Below are positions 9,201 through 15,112 of a stretch of DNA of 19,474 nt, in pieces. Positions within the stretch are counted from its first letter, which is position 1; each line of letters opens with the position of its first letter. The notes under the pieces were generated by a model that was not told the DNA's origin, ran no database searches, and worked only from the letters and a program-made list of their open reading frames with translations. The stretch comes from Methanoregulaceae archaeon UBA288 (GTDB lineage: Archaea; Halobacteriota; Methanomicrobia; Methanomicrobiales; Methanospirillaceae): NCBI GenBank assembly GCA_002495225.1, contig DAEF01000052.1, forward strand, positions 1 to 19,474. Reading direction: 5' to 3'. A program made the translations under genes and the position numbers.

Positions 9201-10773
9201 GGTTGAGCAGGACCGTCGCGCCGGTTTCGAAGGCGGTGCCGGCGAGGTTCGTGACCGAGACGGTGGTGCCGGGGATGCCGGTGGACGGCGTGACGGAGGT
9301 GACCGTGAGGCGCGCGGGGTAGATCCAGCGGATGCCCTCCGCGTCGTCGGCGCCGAGCGTGACCAGGTTCTGGTTGCCGATCGACGGGCCGTTCAGGAAG
9401 AACATCGCCTCCCCCATGTCGGACGGCATGCCGGGATAGTAGCCATAGAGGTCGCCGAGCGAGAGCCAGTTGCCGAGCAGGTGCAGCGCGGCCGTCTCGA
9501 GGTTCATCTGGTCCCCGGTGGCGGTCCCCGTCGACCAGGACATGTCTTCGTTGAAGGCGATGTCGGCCTCCAGGATGGTGCCGTCGCCGTCCGTCCAGAC
9601 GTACGACGCCCCGTAATACCGGTAGGTCGACGGAGTGCCGAAGAAGGACTCGGGGTGGAAGCTGACCAGGTTCGTTTCGTCTTTACCGAAGGTGGTCGCG
9701 TTCGACGTGCCCAGGTAGTCGAACCGGAACCCGGAGGTCGGGACGGCGGCGTTCCAGGTGGCGGACGCCCGCTGGACTGCCTCGCCCGCGCCGGCGATCG
9801 CCCCGGGGTTGACGAGGTACGGGGCCGTTTCGTTCCACTTCGCCTTTCCGTAGCCGAAGGTGACGGTGAACGGGACGGACGAGGAGGCGGGACGCCCGTC
9901 CTCCGGGACCACGAAGACGAAGCCGGAGCTGGCTGACGCCCGGATGTCCTCGGCGGTGATGCCGGTGGGGACGCGGACGACGATCTTCGTGTCGGTCCAG
10001 GAGACGATGTCGTTCTCGTTCTGGTCGAAGTAGTAGGCGCCCGAGGCCCAGATCGGGGTCCAGTTGGAACCATCGAACCGGGAGAGGAAGCCGACGTCGG
10101 CCCGGGAGTCGCGCGCGGTCTTCGCCCCGAACCCGGTGCCGGCGATGGTGATCTGGGTCCCGGTGCCGGCCGACGCTTTGTCAGGCGAGACGGAGAGGAT
10201 CACGGGCGCGGGCCCGGCGACGGCGCGGGTGACGGGGGCGGCAACGACGGGGAGGGGCGCGTCCTCGCCCCGCGCGAGGGCGGCGAGGTACGCGTCGTAG
10301 TCGGCGACGGGGACGCCCGCGTCCCGCTCCTTCGAGCTGGTCGGGACCACGCCGTCGTGGACGGAGAGGGCCCTGAGGACCCGCGCGTCGGCCGCGGCGC
10401 CGAGGGCCGCGCCCTTCCGGAGGAAGAGGTAGGCTTCGGTGCCCCCGACGAGGGCGGGCTCGCCCGCGGCCATCTCGGTGACGCCGCCGGCGGTGCCGCC
10501 GAAGACGGCGACGGTGACGGTCGACGGGCCGCTCCCCTTGAGCCAGGCCGCGACGTTCACGGTGGCCGTGGTGACGATATGGGTGTGGTCGTCGTTCCAC
10601 CGGCTCGTGACGCCGGCGAGGGTGCCGCGCACGACATCGTCGGCGGCGGCGACGTCGCTGGCGGGGGCCACCAGGGCCTGGGCGCCCGCGACGAGCAAAA
10701 GAACCGCGAGCAGCAGGATTGCTGCACGTGGCAGGGCGCTCCGGCGCCCGTTGTCAACAGGAACATCTCTCAC
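6298..10773 (-). CDS. Giant secreted IPT/TIG-repeat surface protein with degenerate matrixin-like domain and dockerin-like C-terminus
   Basis: A 1491-residue exported protein. Order: positively charged N-terminus and signal peptide (about 1-45, core AAILLLAVLLLVAGAQA); a beta-rich domain (about 47-150); an IPT/TIG-like domain starting APVILSVSP (about 190-300); a matrixin-like region (about 310-485); nine ~93-residue IPT/TIG-like repeats (489-1325); a fibronectin type III-like domain (about 1330-1425); and a dockerin-like pair of Ca-binding loops (DTDGDGLFEDVNGNGRKDF and FDYNNNGRIDFADVV, 1431-1491). In the matrixin-like region the expected HExxH site reads H431-L-L-G-N435-WLSLGD, so the catalytic Glu and second His are missing and peptidase activity is unlikely. 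The GTG start at 10773 is preceded by an excellent SD (GGAGTGATC). Probably an extracellular adhesin or matrix/S-layer-associated protein. No PGF signal or C-terminal TM; attachment may use the dockerin-like domain. Confidence 0.9.
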   Translation of the reverse strand: MRDVPVDNGRRSALPRAAILLLAVLLLVAGAQALVAPASDVAAADDVVRGTLAGVTSRWNDDHTHIVTTATVNVAAWLKGSGPSTVTVAVFGGTAGGVTEMAAGEPALVGGTEAYLFLRKGAALGAAADARVLRALSVHDGVVPTSSKERDAGVPVADYDAYLAALARGEDAPLPVVAAPVTRAVAGPAPVILSVSPDKASAGTGTQITIAGTGFGAKTARDSRADVGFLSRFDGSNWTPIWASGAYYFDQNENDIVSWTDTKIVVRVPTGITAEDIRASASSGFVFVVPEDGRPASSSVPFTVTFGYGKAKWNETAPYLVNPGAIAGAGEAVQRASATWNAAVPTSGFRFDYLGTSNATTFGKDETNLVSFHPESFFGTPSTYRYYGASYVWTDGDGTILEADIAFNEDMSWSTGTATGDQMNLETAALHLLGNWLSLGDLYGYYPGMPSDMGEAMFFLNGPSIGNQNLVTLGADDAEGIRWIYPARLTVTSVTPSTGIPGTTVSVTNLAGTAFETGATVLLNRTGSPDLLATNVVVSSPTKITCKLPLPADAATGTWNVTVTNPGGESATLANGFLVNPKVTSIAPSRGAQNSTVAFTLTGAGFEPNATVKLTRTDQPEIVAVNITWVSPGQLNGTFAIPLEAVTGSWNVVVTNPSGSSATKVNGFTVGPAVTVLSIAPATGVRGTTVAVVVAGTGFLPGATFSLWRSGQPNIWAREVVTVSGEELAGSLVLPIDAVTGTWYVVVTNPDGSWAQKANIFTITLPPIALVSIDPVSGVAGTTVPFTIAGAEFVAGSTSVSLTRPGSTTITATGAAAISTGQITGTFVLPETATLGPWHVNVTNSGRSASLPDGFAILPPTLTVTSIVPNNATRGETVDVAVTGSGFADGATLHLAKGSATIYATGVAVASSTGLTGTLAIPGTAATGTWNVVVTNPGGQVGTLANGFTVNPGLAVTSISPNNGVRGTSLSVTVAGTGFAPGATVNLFRAGEPEIWVGSLNVASSTQITGSLAIPADAALGTWDVVVTNPGGQSASKLAAFTVNDPAVTVTSITPNSGLRNTTVPVAVGGTSFMDGATVTLAKSGQPSIEAVDVVVVSAARITCTLDLPAEAAYGPWSVVVANPDGRSGTLSNGFTITLPPITVTAIDPAIGTQGASVPVTITGTEFVTGTTSVKLSRAGASSITATTVLVSPGTEITCTFNLPATAPPGLWNVDVTNAGRSATLPNGFTVIPPFAVTAIQPNTGIRGTTVGVVVSGTLFEAGNTVTLVRVGSADIPATGVVLRSPTEIACSFALPATLDPGAWNVVVTSPGNLSATLPAGFAVFDRPPPPPVTDLWITTRLPTELAWSWIDPVAADFVRVQVYLNDYWQADVPNGTQYYHVSGLRSGGLYTFSTRTYDSVGNPSTWVNVTTRTPVVGVILVPGGVDVPTDTDGDGLFEDVNGNGRKDFADVVLFFNQMTWIAGHEPVGAFDYNNNGRIDFADVVWLFNNL
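6799..9309 (-). repeat. Nine in-frame ~93-codon IPT/TIG-like repeats
   Basis: Within the 1491-residue protein, residues 489-1325 hold nine copies of a unit with an opening like VTSITPNSGxRGTTV, a central GTGFxxGATVxL and a closing TGTWNVVVTNPGG followed by SATLxNGFTV. Repeats 4 and 8 carry variants (SIDPVSGVAG, AIDPAIGTQG) with TSVSLTR/TSVKLSR in the middle and NSGRSASLPDGF/NAGRSATLPNGF at the end, so 4 and 8 look like closer relatives and suggest duplication of a four-repeat block. Confidence 0.85.
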
Positions 10774-10775
10774 GC

Positions 10776-10784
10776 GATCACTCC
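10776..10784 (-). promoter_or_regulatory. Strong Shine-Dalgarno site for the GTG start at 10773
   Basis: On the - strand GGAGTGATC differs by one base from a full match to the archaeal anti-SD and lies just before the GTG. It decides the start codon; there is no competing ATG at a plausible position. Confidence 0.8.
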
Positions 10785-10916
10785 TGGCCGGGCCACGCGT
10801 CGGCGGGCACGGCCTCTCCGGGCCCGGGGGGGCAGGAGCTCTCGCTCGGTCGCGGGACGGTTCGACGCCCGCGTCACTGTCTGCCGGGTCTGGCGATGGT
10901 AGGACTATCGGGCAGA

Positions 10917-10932
10917 CAAGAATAAAACTTAT
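10917..10932 (-). promoter_or_regulatory. Possible TATA box for the giant surface protein gene
   Basis: The - strand reads CATAAGTTTTATTCTTG, the only TATA-like element within 500 bp upstream of the GTG. The + strand of the same patch (AATAAAACTTATGGTTTATG) is also A/T-rich, so direction is not certain. Confidence 0.35.
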
Positions 10933-11033
10933 GGTTTATGTCCGCGGGTATACAGACGGCGCGATGGGGCCCTGTGCGTACCCGGGCGCCCCCGGGGGCC
11001 GCGGGGCGGCAGGAACGGCGGGGCTCGTTCTTC

Positions 11034-11073
11034 GGCCGGGCCGGGGGTATGCGTGCCATGCCGTCGCGCGGCA
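11034..11073 (+). repeat. 40-bp imperfect direct repeat, copy 1
   Basis: Matches 12058-12097 at 35 of 40 positions without gaps; both copies end in GTCGCGCGGCA. The two copies bracket the RelE-type toxin-antitoxin pair. Confidence 0.55.
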
Positions 11074-11296
11074 GGGCCGGCCGGTACGCCAGCGGCGGGG
11101 GCCGGGGCGCGGATGTCCCGGGGCGGATCGTGGGGCCGGAGAGGACAGCGCACGGCTGGATCGTCCCCGGCCGGGAGGAACCCTCGCGGGCGAAACGGGG
11201 CTCCCGGTATCCGCGGCAGACCCGCGATCGGCACCGTCGCGCGAAGGCCTGGAGAGATCAGGACGGGGGCCCTAGCGGGGTGGCGCCGGGACGCGG

Positions 11297-11572
11297 TCAG
11301 AGCCGGTCGTAGACGTTCTTTCGAGGCCCGATGCCGCGGACGATGATCAACTGCCGCTCGGCATCGAGTTCGACCACGACGCGATAGTCGCCGACCCGGG
11401 CCGAGTAGTTCGGCGGAAAGTGTCCCTCGAGTTGTTTGAGAGCAAGGTGCGGGCTCTCCTGTGCCCGTAACGTGTTCAACTCGTCCCGGATCCGGGCCGC
11501 CATGACCCGGTCGCGCACGGCAAGTCTCCGAAAGGCCTTATCGGCCGCGACGGTCAGGACGACGCGCCACAC
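11297..11572 (-). CDS. RelE/ParE-family toxin of a type II toxin-antitoxin pair
   Basis: A 91-residue protein starting (V)WRVVLTVAADKAFRRLAVRD and ending RGIGPRKNVYDRL. The pattern of an N-terminal beta strand with two helices, then SARVGDYRVVVELDAERQLIIVRGIGPRKNVY, is typical of RelE-type ribosome-dependent mRNA endonucleases. The conserved arginine in GDYRV and the C-terminal RKNVY are visible. I chose the GTG at 11572, 1 nt after the antitoxin TAA; extending upstream would overlap the antitoxin for ~45 codons. Translation is probably coupled to the antitoxin. Confidence 0.85.
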   Translation of the reverse strand: MWRVVLTVAADKAFRRLAVRDRVMAARIRDELNTLRAQESPHLALKQLEGHFPPNYSARVGDYRVVVELDAERQLIIVRGIGPRKNVYDRL

Positions 11573-11573
11573 G

Positions 11574-11807
11574 TTACAGCCCCAGGTCGGTGCAGACGGC
11601 GTCGAGGTCGACCAGGCGGCCGGCCCTGACGTCCGCGTCCGACTGCCGGAGCTGTTCCGCGAGTTCCCCGTCGACGGGCTCCCGGTCGACGGCCAGGTCC
11701 GCGAGGCGGGCAATCACGTCGTCGTACGTCTCCCGCGGATGGATCTTCAGGGCGGTCAGCCGGGCCTTGGTCTCCAGGGTCAGTTTCACGGTTCCGCACG
11801 CCCTCAT
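11574..11807 (-). CDS. Antitoxin partner of the RelE-type toxin
   Basis: A 77-residue protein beginning MRACGTVKLTLETKARLTAL, with KIHPRETYDDVIARLADLAV next. The early beta strand (TVKLTLE) followed by helices and the phrase HPRETYDDVI is typical of small archaeal ribbon-helix-helix-like antitoxins found beside RelE toxins (DUF7557-like, from memory). The C-terminal half (about 40-77) is acidic and would wrap the toxin. The ATG at 11807 directly abuts a perfect palindrome that probably is its own operator. An alternative GTG (VKLTLE) lies 6 codons in. Confidence 0.8.
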   Translation of the reverse strand: MRACGTVKLTLETKARLTALKIHPRETYDDVIARLADLAVDREPVDGELAEQLRQSDADVRAGRLVDLDAVCTDLGL

Positions 11808-11821
11808 GATACCAGGGTATC
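11808..11821. promoter_or_regulatory. Palindromic operator of the RelE-type toxin-antitoxin operon
   Basis: GATACCAGGGTATC is a perfect inverted repeat with 6-bp arms and a 2-nt centre, located immediately before the antitoxin ATG and downstream of the TATA-like box, that is, over the predicted start site. A ribbon-helix-helix antitoxin bound here would block transcription. Confidence 0.65.
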
Positions 11822-11830
11822 ACCCGCGAC

Positions 11831-11840
11831 ACCATAAACC
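11831..11840 (-). promoter_or_regulatory. TATA-like box of the RelE-type toxin-antitoxin operon
   Basis: The - strand reads GGTTTATGGT. Its spacing (about 25 nt) puts the start site within a few bases of the ATG at 11807, so the message would be nearly leaderless, explaining the absence of an SD. Confidence 0.5.
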
Positions 11841-12358
11841 CTGGCATCCTCCTCTGGCCGTGGGCCTGCCGGACGACATCCGCGAACGGCGCGCACCCTC
11901 CGAATTCCCCGCACGAGCCGGGCCGGATCGCCGGCGGGCGGCGCGCAGGGTATCGGAGGGACGGCCACCAGAGGCGGGCCATCGGCGCGGCACGGGCGGA
12001 CCCTGGTTCGGCCGCCGCGCACGGTTGCGGCACGGGCGGGCGCGGGGAGTTCCCGCCGGCCGGGCCGGGGGGGTGCGCGCCACGCTGTCGCGCGGCACGG
12101 GTGCGGCGGGGGGGGGAGGTTTCGGGGCGTATTCCGGCCCGGCGGGGCGCGGCCGTACGGCCGGCCGGGACGCCCGCGGCGGGGAGGGGGGACGCCCCGG
12201 GGCGCTCGGGGACGGGCCGGCCACAGAAACGACGGAGAACGCCGGAGAGGACAGTCAGCAGCCCATTGTATCCCCTATGGTCCCCATCACCCTTTGAAAC
12301 AGCGCCACGTTTCCGCGCATTGCGGATCTGAGAAGAATCCCCGGAAAACTAAAATCAC
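11841..12358. other. GC-rich region without convincing genes
   Basis: About 500 bp between the antitoxin promoter and the pilin promoter. Open frames exist on both strands but are low-complexity Arg/Gly/Pro/Ala translations typical of GC-rich DNA. The second copy of the 40-bp repeat (12058-12097) and a run of nine G (12108-12116) are here. Confidence 0.5.
12058..12097 (+). repeat. 40-bp imperfect direct repeat, copy 2
   Basis: Partner of 11034-11073 (35/40 identical). Together they flank the RelE-type toxin-antitoxin pair on both sides. Confidence 0.55.
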
Positions 12359-12369
12359 AAAATATATTT
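12359..12369 (+). promoter_or_regulatory. TATA box of the first pilin gene
   Basis: AAATATATTTA preceded by A-rich BRE-like sequence (ACTAAAATCAC) is the best archaeal promoter in the window and stands out from the GC-rich DNA on its left. Start site expected near 12392-12395, giving a ~40-nt leader. Confidence 0.8.
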
Positions 12370-12422
12370 ACCAAGACGTCAACCTAGCAGTCAGAATCAC
12401 AATTGCGGCACGAACGCCGCGG

Positions 12423-12429
12423 GGTGATC
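12423..12429 (+). promoter_or_regulatory. Shine-Dalgarno site of the first pilin gene
   Basis: GGTGATC, complementary to the archaeal 16S tail, 4-6 nt before the ATG at 12434. It fixes the start codon. Confidence 0.75.
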
Positions 12430-12433
12430 AGAC

Positions 12434-12865
12434 ATGACAAAATCGAAAGAAGATGCAGTCTCTCCGGTGATCGGTGTCATCCTCATGGTGGCCGTCACCG
12501 TGATCCTCGCCGCGGTCATCGCGGCGTTCGTGTTCGGCATGGGCAGCGGTGTCCAGAAGACCAAGATTGTTGCGGCAACCGCTCAGAATATCGGTGGCGA
12601 GATCGTTGTCACCTACCAGGGCGGGGCGGATGACTCGTCTCTCGACAGGACTTCTACAACGGCGCTTGTTGCAACATTCACCCAGGCAGACGGAACACCT
12701 ATTACCGCTACGACGGTTTTCGCAACCCCATGGGCAGTTGGAAGTACGGCATCTGCTCCTCACACGCCAACTACCGCTGCGGGCCTCGTTGTTAAGGACC
12801 ACGTGACAGTCACAGCAACCTTCAACGATGGCACAACCCAAGTCATCCTGGACACCCAGGTCTAA
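12434..12865 (+). CDS. Archaeal type IV pilin (class III signal peptide)
   Basis: A 143-residue prepilin. The N-terminus MTKSKEDAVSPVIGVILMVA has a short charged leader ending near Asp7/Ala8, followed by an unbroken hydrophobic helix to about residue 36 (ILAAVIAAFVFGMG). This is the archaeal pilin/flagellin N-terminal domain cleaved by a PibD/EppA-type prepilin peptidase before assembly into pili. The remainder is a Thr-rich beta domain with NIGGEIVVTYQGG and a C-terminal strand (DHVTVTATF, TTQVILDTQV). It has its own TATA box, SD and terminator, so it is probably a well-expressed single gene. No prepilin peptidase, ATPase or platform gene is visible nearby. Its N-terminus and C-terminal strand match the second pilin at 16449; the middle differs. 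Confidence 0.9.
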   Translation: MTKSKEDAVSPVIGVILMVAVTVILAAVIAAFVFGMGSGVQKTKIVAATAQNIGGEIVVTYQGGADDSSLDRTSTTALVATFTQADGTPITATTVFATPWAVGSTASAPHTPTTAAGLVVKDHVTVTATFNDGTTQVILDTQV

Positions 12866-12882
12866 TCTTTTTTCTTTTCCCC
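12866..12882 (+). terminator. T-rich terminator after the first pilin gene
   Basis: Directly after TAA the + strand reads TCTTTTTTCTTTTCC, a typical archaeal oligo-T terminator without a hairpin. Confidence 0.7.
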
Positions 12883-13169
12883 CCCAAGGGAAACACTATG
12901 GTTGGGAACCCGGAATCGCTTAAGATTCACTTCTGAGCCCTGAAACGATAGCCGTCATCGATGGCGTGTCCTATGGGGGGATGTATTGGTCATTACGGAT
13001 ATTAACGTATATAATATCTGATAATCTGACAGGGAATATTGTGTATCCTCAATGGCATTATTATCGGGAACAACCCCTCCCCCATATTTTTTCGGATCTG
13101 CACAGTACTGCTTCCTGCTGATCGCGGCGGCAACCACGTTATAAGCAGCCGGGAAGGCGGAAGGAAAAC
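12883..13169. other. A/T-rich intergenic region with a strong TATA-like element
   Basis: No convincing gene. A CGTATATAATA element (13006-13016) is as good as a real TATA box on either strand but has no matching start codon at a normal distance. A second patch, CGTTATAAGC (13137-13146), lies ~30 nt before the GTG at 13170. A - strand frame at 12955-13215 is open but has no SD and an unremarkable translation. Confidence 0.45.
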
Positions 13170-13409
13170 GTGATCGTCCTTGGAGCAGGATACGCTCGAC
13201 TCGTCGTCTCAACAATGCTCCAGTACGGCCCGCTCTTTCACGGCCCGGCCGGCGTCTGCATCCCGATCGGCCTGCCGCTCCTTGTCGTCATCGGCTACCT
13301 CCTCCGGAAGGATGTCCCCCGCTCCGATTCGACGGAAGAGTGTGACGACGCATCATGCGCAGCGTTGCTCGCCGCATCGGGCAGATCCGATGCGAATGCG
13401 GACGATTGA
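13170..13409 (+). CDS. Possible small membrane protein (79 aa)
   Basis: The frame starts at GTG 13170, with GGAAGGA a few nt upstream and a TATA-like CGTTATAAGC about 30 nt upstream. It encodes one clear hydrophobic segment (GVCIPIGLPLLVVIGYLLRK, about residues 28-47), a weaker hydrophobic N-terminus, then a polar acidic tail with two Cys (EECDDASC). The ATG at 13215 would give a 64-residue form. Overlapping frames on both strands are similarly open, so coding is likely but not certain. Family not recognised. Confidence 0.45.
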   Translation: MIVLGAGYARLVVSTMLQYGPLFHGPAGVCIPIGLPLLVVIGYLLRKDVPRSDSTEECDDASCAALLAASGRSDANADD

Positions 13410-13599
13410 GCGATCCGGGGCAGGGCACGCGGGCGTGCCGATGCCGGCTCAGCGGGGGCAACGAGATGATCGCCGCCGGGGCTTGAGGAATATGTAACAT
13501 TTTTAGATAAAAAAGATCCGGCCGTATTTTCACGAAAGAGTTTGAATGCTCCCTTTTTTCAGAAAGTAAAAAGACCTCCGGACCCCCACCATCAGGTAC

Positions 13600-14157
13600 A
13601 TGGATGGACGAGTCGATCAGAGCAACGACGACCAGAGGAGAACCGACCTCGCGGCGTTGCTCGCTCTCCTAGGTGGACTGTTCGGTGGCGTATTCGCGCT
13701 CCAGCTCCTGAACATCGCCCAGTACCGAGGGGCGGCGTGGCTCTGCGCGGCCTACACGATATTCAACGTCGGATTCCTGCTCGTCTTTATGGTCCTTGCA
13801 GGGAGATCATTCGTTCTTCCATGGTGGAGAGGCCAAAACAACCATGCTCGTCGACGGACCGACGGCGCGCAGCCGCCGGCGCAGGATCACCAACGGGAAC
13901 CAAATACCAACGACGCACCCGACCCGTCCATCGTGACCGCCCCCCCTACCTCGATAAATGACAATGCCACTCCATCGGATGAAAGCATCCCGATCCTTCG
14001 AACATCAACCAGTGGTGACAGTCAAACCCCCGCTACGTCTACGACTCGCGTCTCCCTCGAGAACGTATCTATAACAGTCACCACCCCATCAAAGAGCCAG
14101 AACATCGTGGTCACCCGTGATGCAGACACCATCGTCCTGGACATCCGATTATCCTGA
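13600..14157 (+). CDS. Hypothetical two-TM membrane protein with long polar tail (185 aa)
   Basis: A charged N-terminus (about residues 1-16) is followed by two hydrophobic helices (LAALLALLGGLFGGVFALQL and AAYTIFNVGFLLVFMVLAGR) joined by a short loop. After an Arg/His patch there is a ~70-residue Pro/Thr/Asp/Ser-rich, probably unstructured linker. The C-terminus is a beta-rich segment (VSLENVSITV, NIVVTRDADTIVLDIRLS). The layout suggests a membrane anchor carrying a small domain on a flexible stalk. No SD precedes the ATG at 13600; A-rich patches at about 13500-13515 and 13560-13573 could supply a promoter. I do not recognise the family. Codon bias is weaker than in the surface protein genes to the left. 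Confidence 0.65.
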   Translation: MDGRVDQSNDDQRRTDLAALLALLGGLFGGVFALQLLNIAQYRGAAWLCAAYTIFNVGFLLVFMVLAGRSFVLPWWRGQNNHARRRTDGAQPPAQDHQREPNTNDAPDPSIVTAPPTSINDNATPSDESIPILRTSTSGDSQTPATSTTRVSLENVSITVTTPSKSQNIVVTRDADTIVLDIRLS

Positions 14158-14707
14158 GTGGCCATCACTCTCCGATGCGGGCGGAGACCACTGAAGCGGC
14201 CCCACCTGCAGGAAGCACAGACCATCGTCATTGCCCTCAACATTATGCGTAGAAATGATTCGGCGACAGATCGATCCCTGCTGTTGCGTTACCACAGGGG
14301 TCCTCACTTCTCACCAACCCGTCCGCGCGCCGAGCGTATCCGAAGATCGTCATCCGGGAGAGCTGGTCCGGCCGTTCGTACGAAATAATGCCTGGTTGCG
14401 AACCGGGAAGACGGATGGATCGGGCGAACTCCACATAACGGTGCGAGACGTGGAGCGAGCCGGGATGTCGCAGCATTGCGGTTTTCGGACGAAAACGTCT
14501 ACAGAATGGAGTTTTTCGATGATTTTGAAACTCGACATGTTTTTGAACCGGGCGGGGCGACAGCTGATCAGTGCTGGCCGGGGGGCATGTCTTCCGGTGC
14601 CACTCAGGAGTATTCGTGATTGAAACGGCACACTCGGCTCCCCTGGGGCAACTGAAAACTCCTCTTCACGGTCGAACCTCCACAGAAACAACAAAGAACC
14701 GAACCTC
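14158..14707. other. Region without a convincing gene
   Basis: About 550 bp. The + frame 14231-14623 (130 residues) and a long - strand frame (14350-14967, overlapping the next gene) are open but show no domain, no plausible SD and mixed-composition translations, so I do not call them. The + strand near 14505-14545 is T-rich but lacks a clear TATA box. Confidence 0.4.
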
Positions 14708-15097
14708 ATGAATGTCGGAGTAGCAAGCATATTGACAGTGTTCGGCGCGTTTATCCTCGCCATCGTGTTCCTCTTTATCGCGCAGCTGGGCCAGCGCACC
14801 GGATGTCCGCTGAGAAAAGCCGGATTCGAAACGTTCCTGGCGTCAGGGAGGGCCATCCTGTATATCGGAACGTTTCTGCTCGGAGCGGTGATCATCCTCG
14901 GAAGTACGTGGCCGGTCCTCTTCGTCCCCCTGTCCACTGGCCAGTTCTCGAACGTTCTCGGGATCATCGGCCTGGGATTGACGATCCTGGTACTCTCGGC
15001 GGATGCGATTCAGCAGGTTTTCGATGAAAAAGGGGCAGAGAGGACGAACGAACTGCTCGAGTCAATCCGTGATATCCTTGATGAGCGACTTGCGTAG
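14708..15097 (+). CDS. Hypothetical three-TM membrane protein (129 aa)
   Basis: Three hydrophobic segments are visible: residues about 4-26 (VASILTVFGAFILAIVFLFI), 48-75 (AILYIGTFLLGAVIILGSTW with VLFVPL) and 83-100 (VLGIIGLGLTILVLSA). A short, charged helical tail (DEKGAERTNELLESIRDILD) would be cytoplasmic. No SD before the ATG at 14708. It ends 15 nt before the metallopeptidase-like gene on the same strand, so the two may be co-transcribed and act together. Family not recognised. Confidence 0.65.
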   Translation: MNVGVASILTVFGAFILAIVFLFIAQLGQRTGCPLRKAGFETFLASGRAILYIGTFLLGAVIILGSTWPVLFVPLSTGQFSNVLGIIGLGLTILVLSADAIQQVFDEKGAERTNELLESIRDILDERLA

Positions 15098-15112
15098 GAC
15101 CCCCATGTTTCG

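Larger units (their letters stand above)
10774..11296. other. Long intergenic region (leader and promoter of the giant surface protein gene, plus GC-rich DNA)
   Basis: The only A/T-rich patch is around 10915-10940. On the - strand it contains AAGTTTTATTC (about 10920-10930), a possible TATA box for the 1491-residue gene with a ~120-nt leader. The rest is extremely GC-rich, with open frames on both strands that look accidental. One copy of a 40-bp repeat (11034-11073) is here. Confidence 0.5.

Noticed and set aside
6286..9936. Very long + strand open frame (1216 codons) opposite the giant surface protein
   Set aside because: Its translation is Gly/Asp/Arg/Val-rich low-complexity sequence with no domain, a mirror effect of GC-rich codons on the other strand. 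The - strand has signal peptide, repeats, SD and dockerin-like end.
12955..13215. 86-codon - strand frame in the A/T-rich gap
   Set aside because: No start signal or recognisable sequence; overlaps promoter-like elements and the possible + strand gene.
14231..14623. 130-codon + frame between the two membrane protein genes
   Set aside because: No SD, TATA box, domain or membrane segment; mixed low-quality translation.
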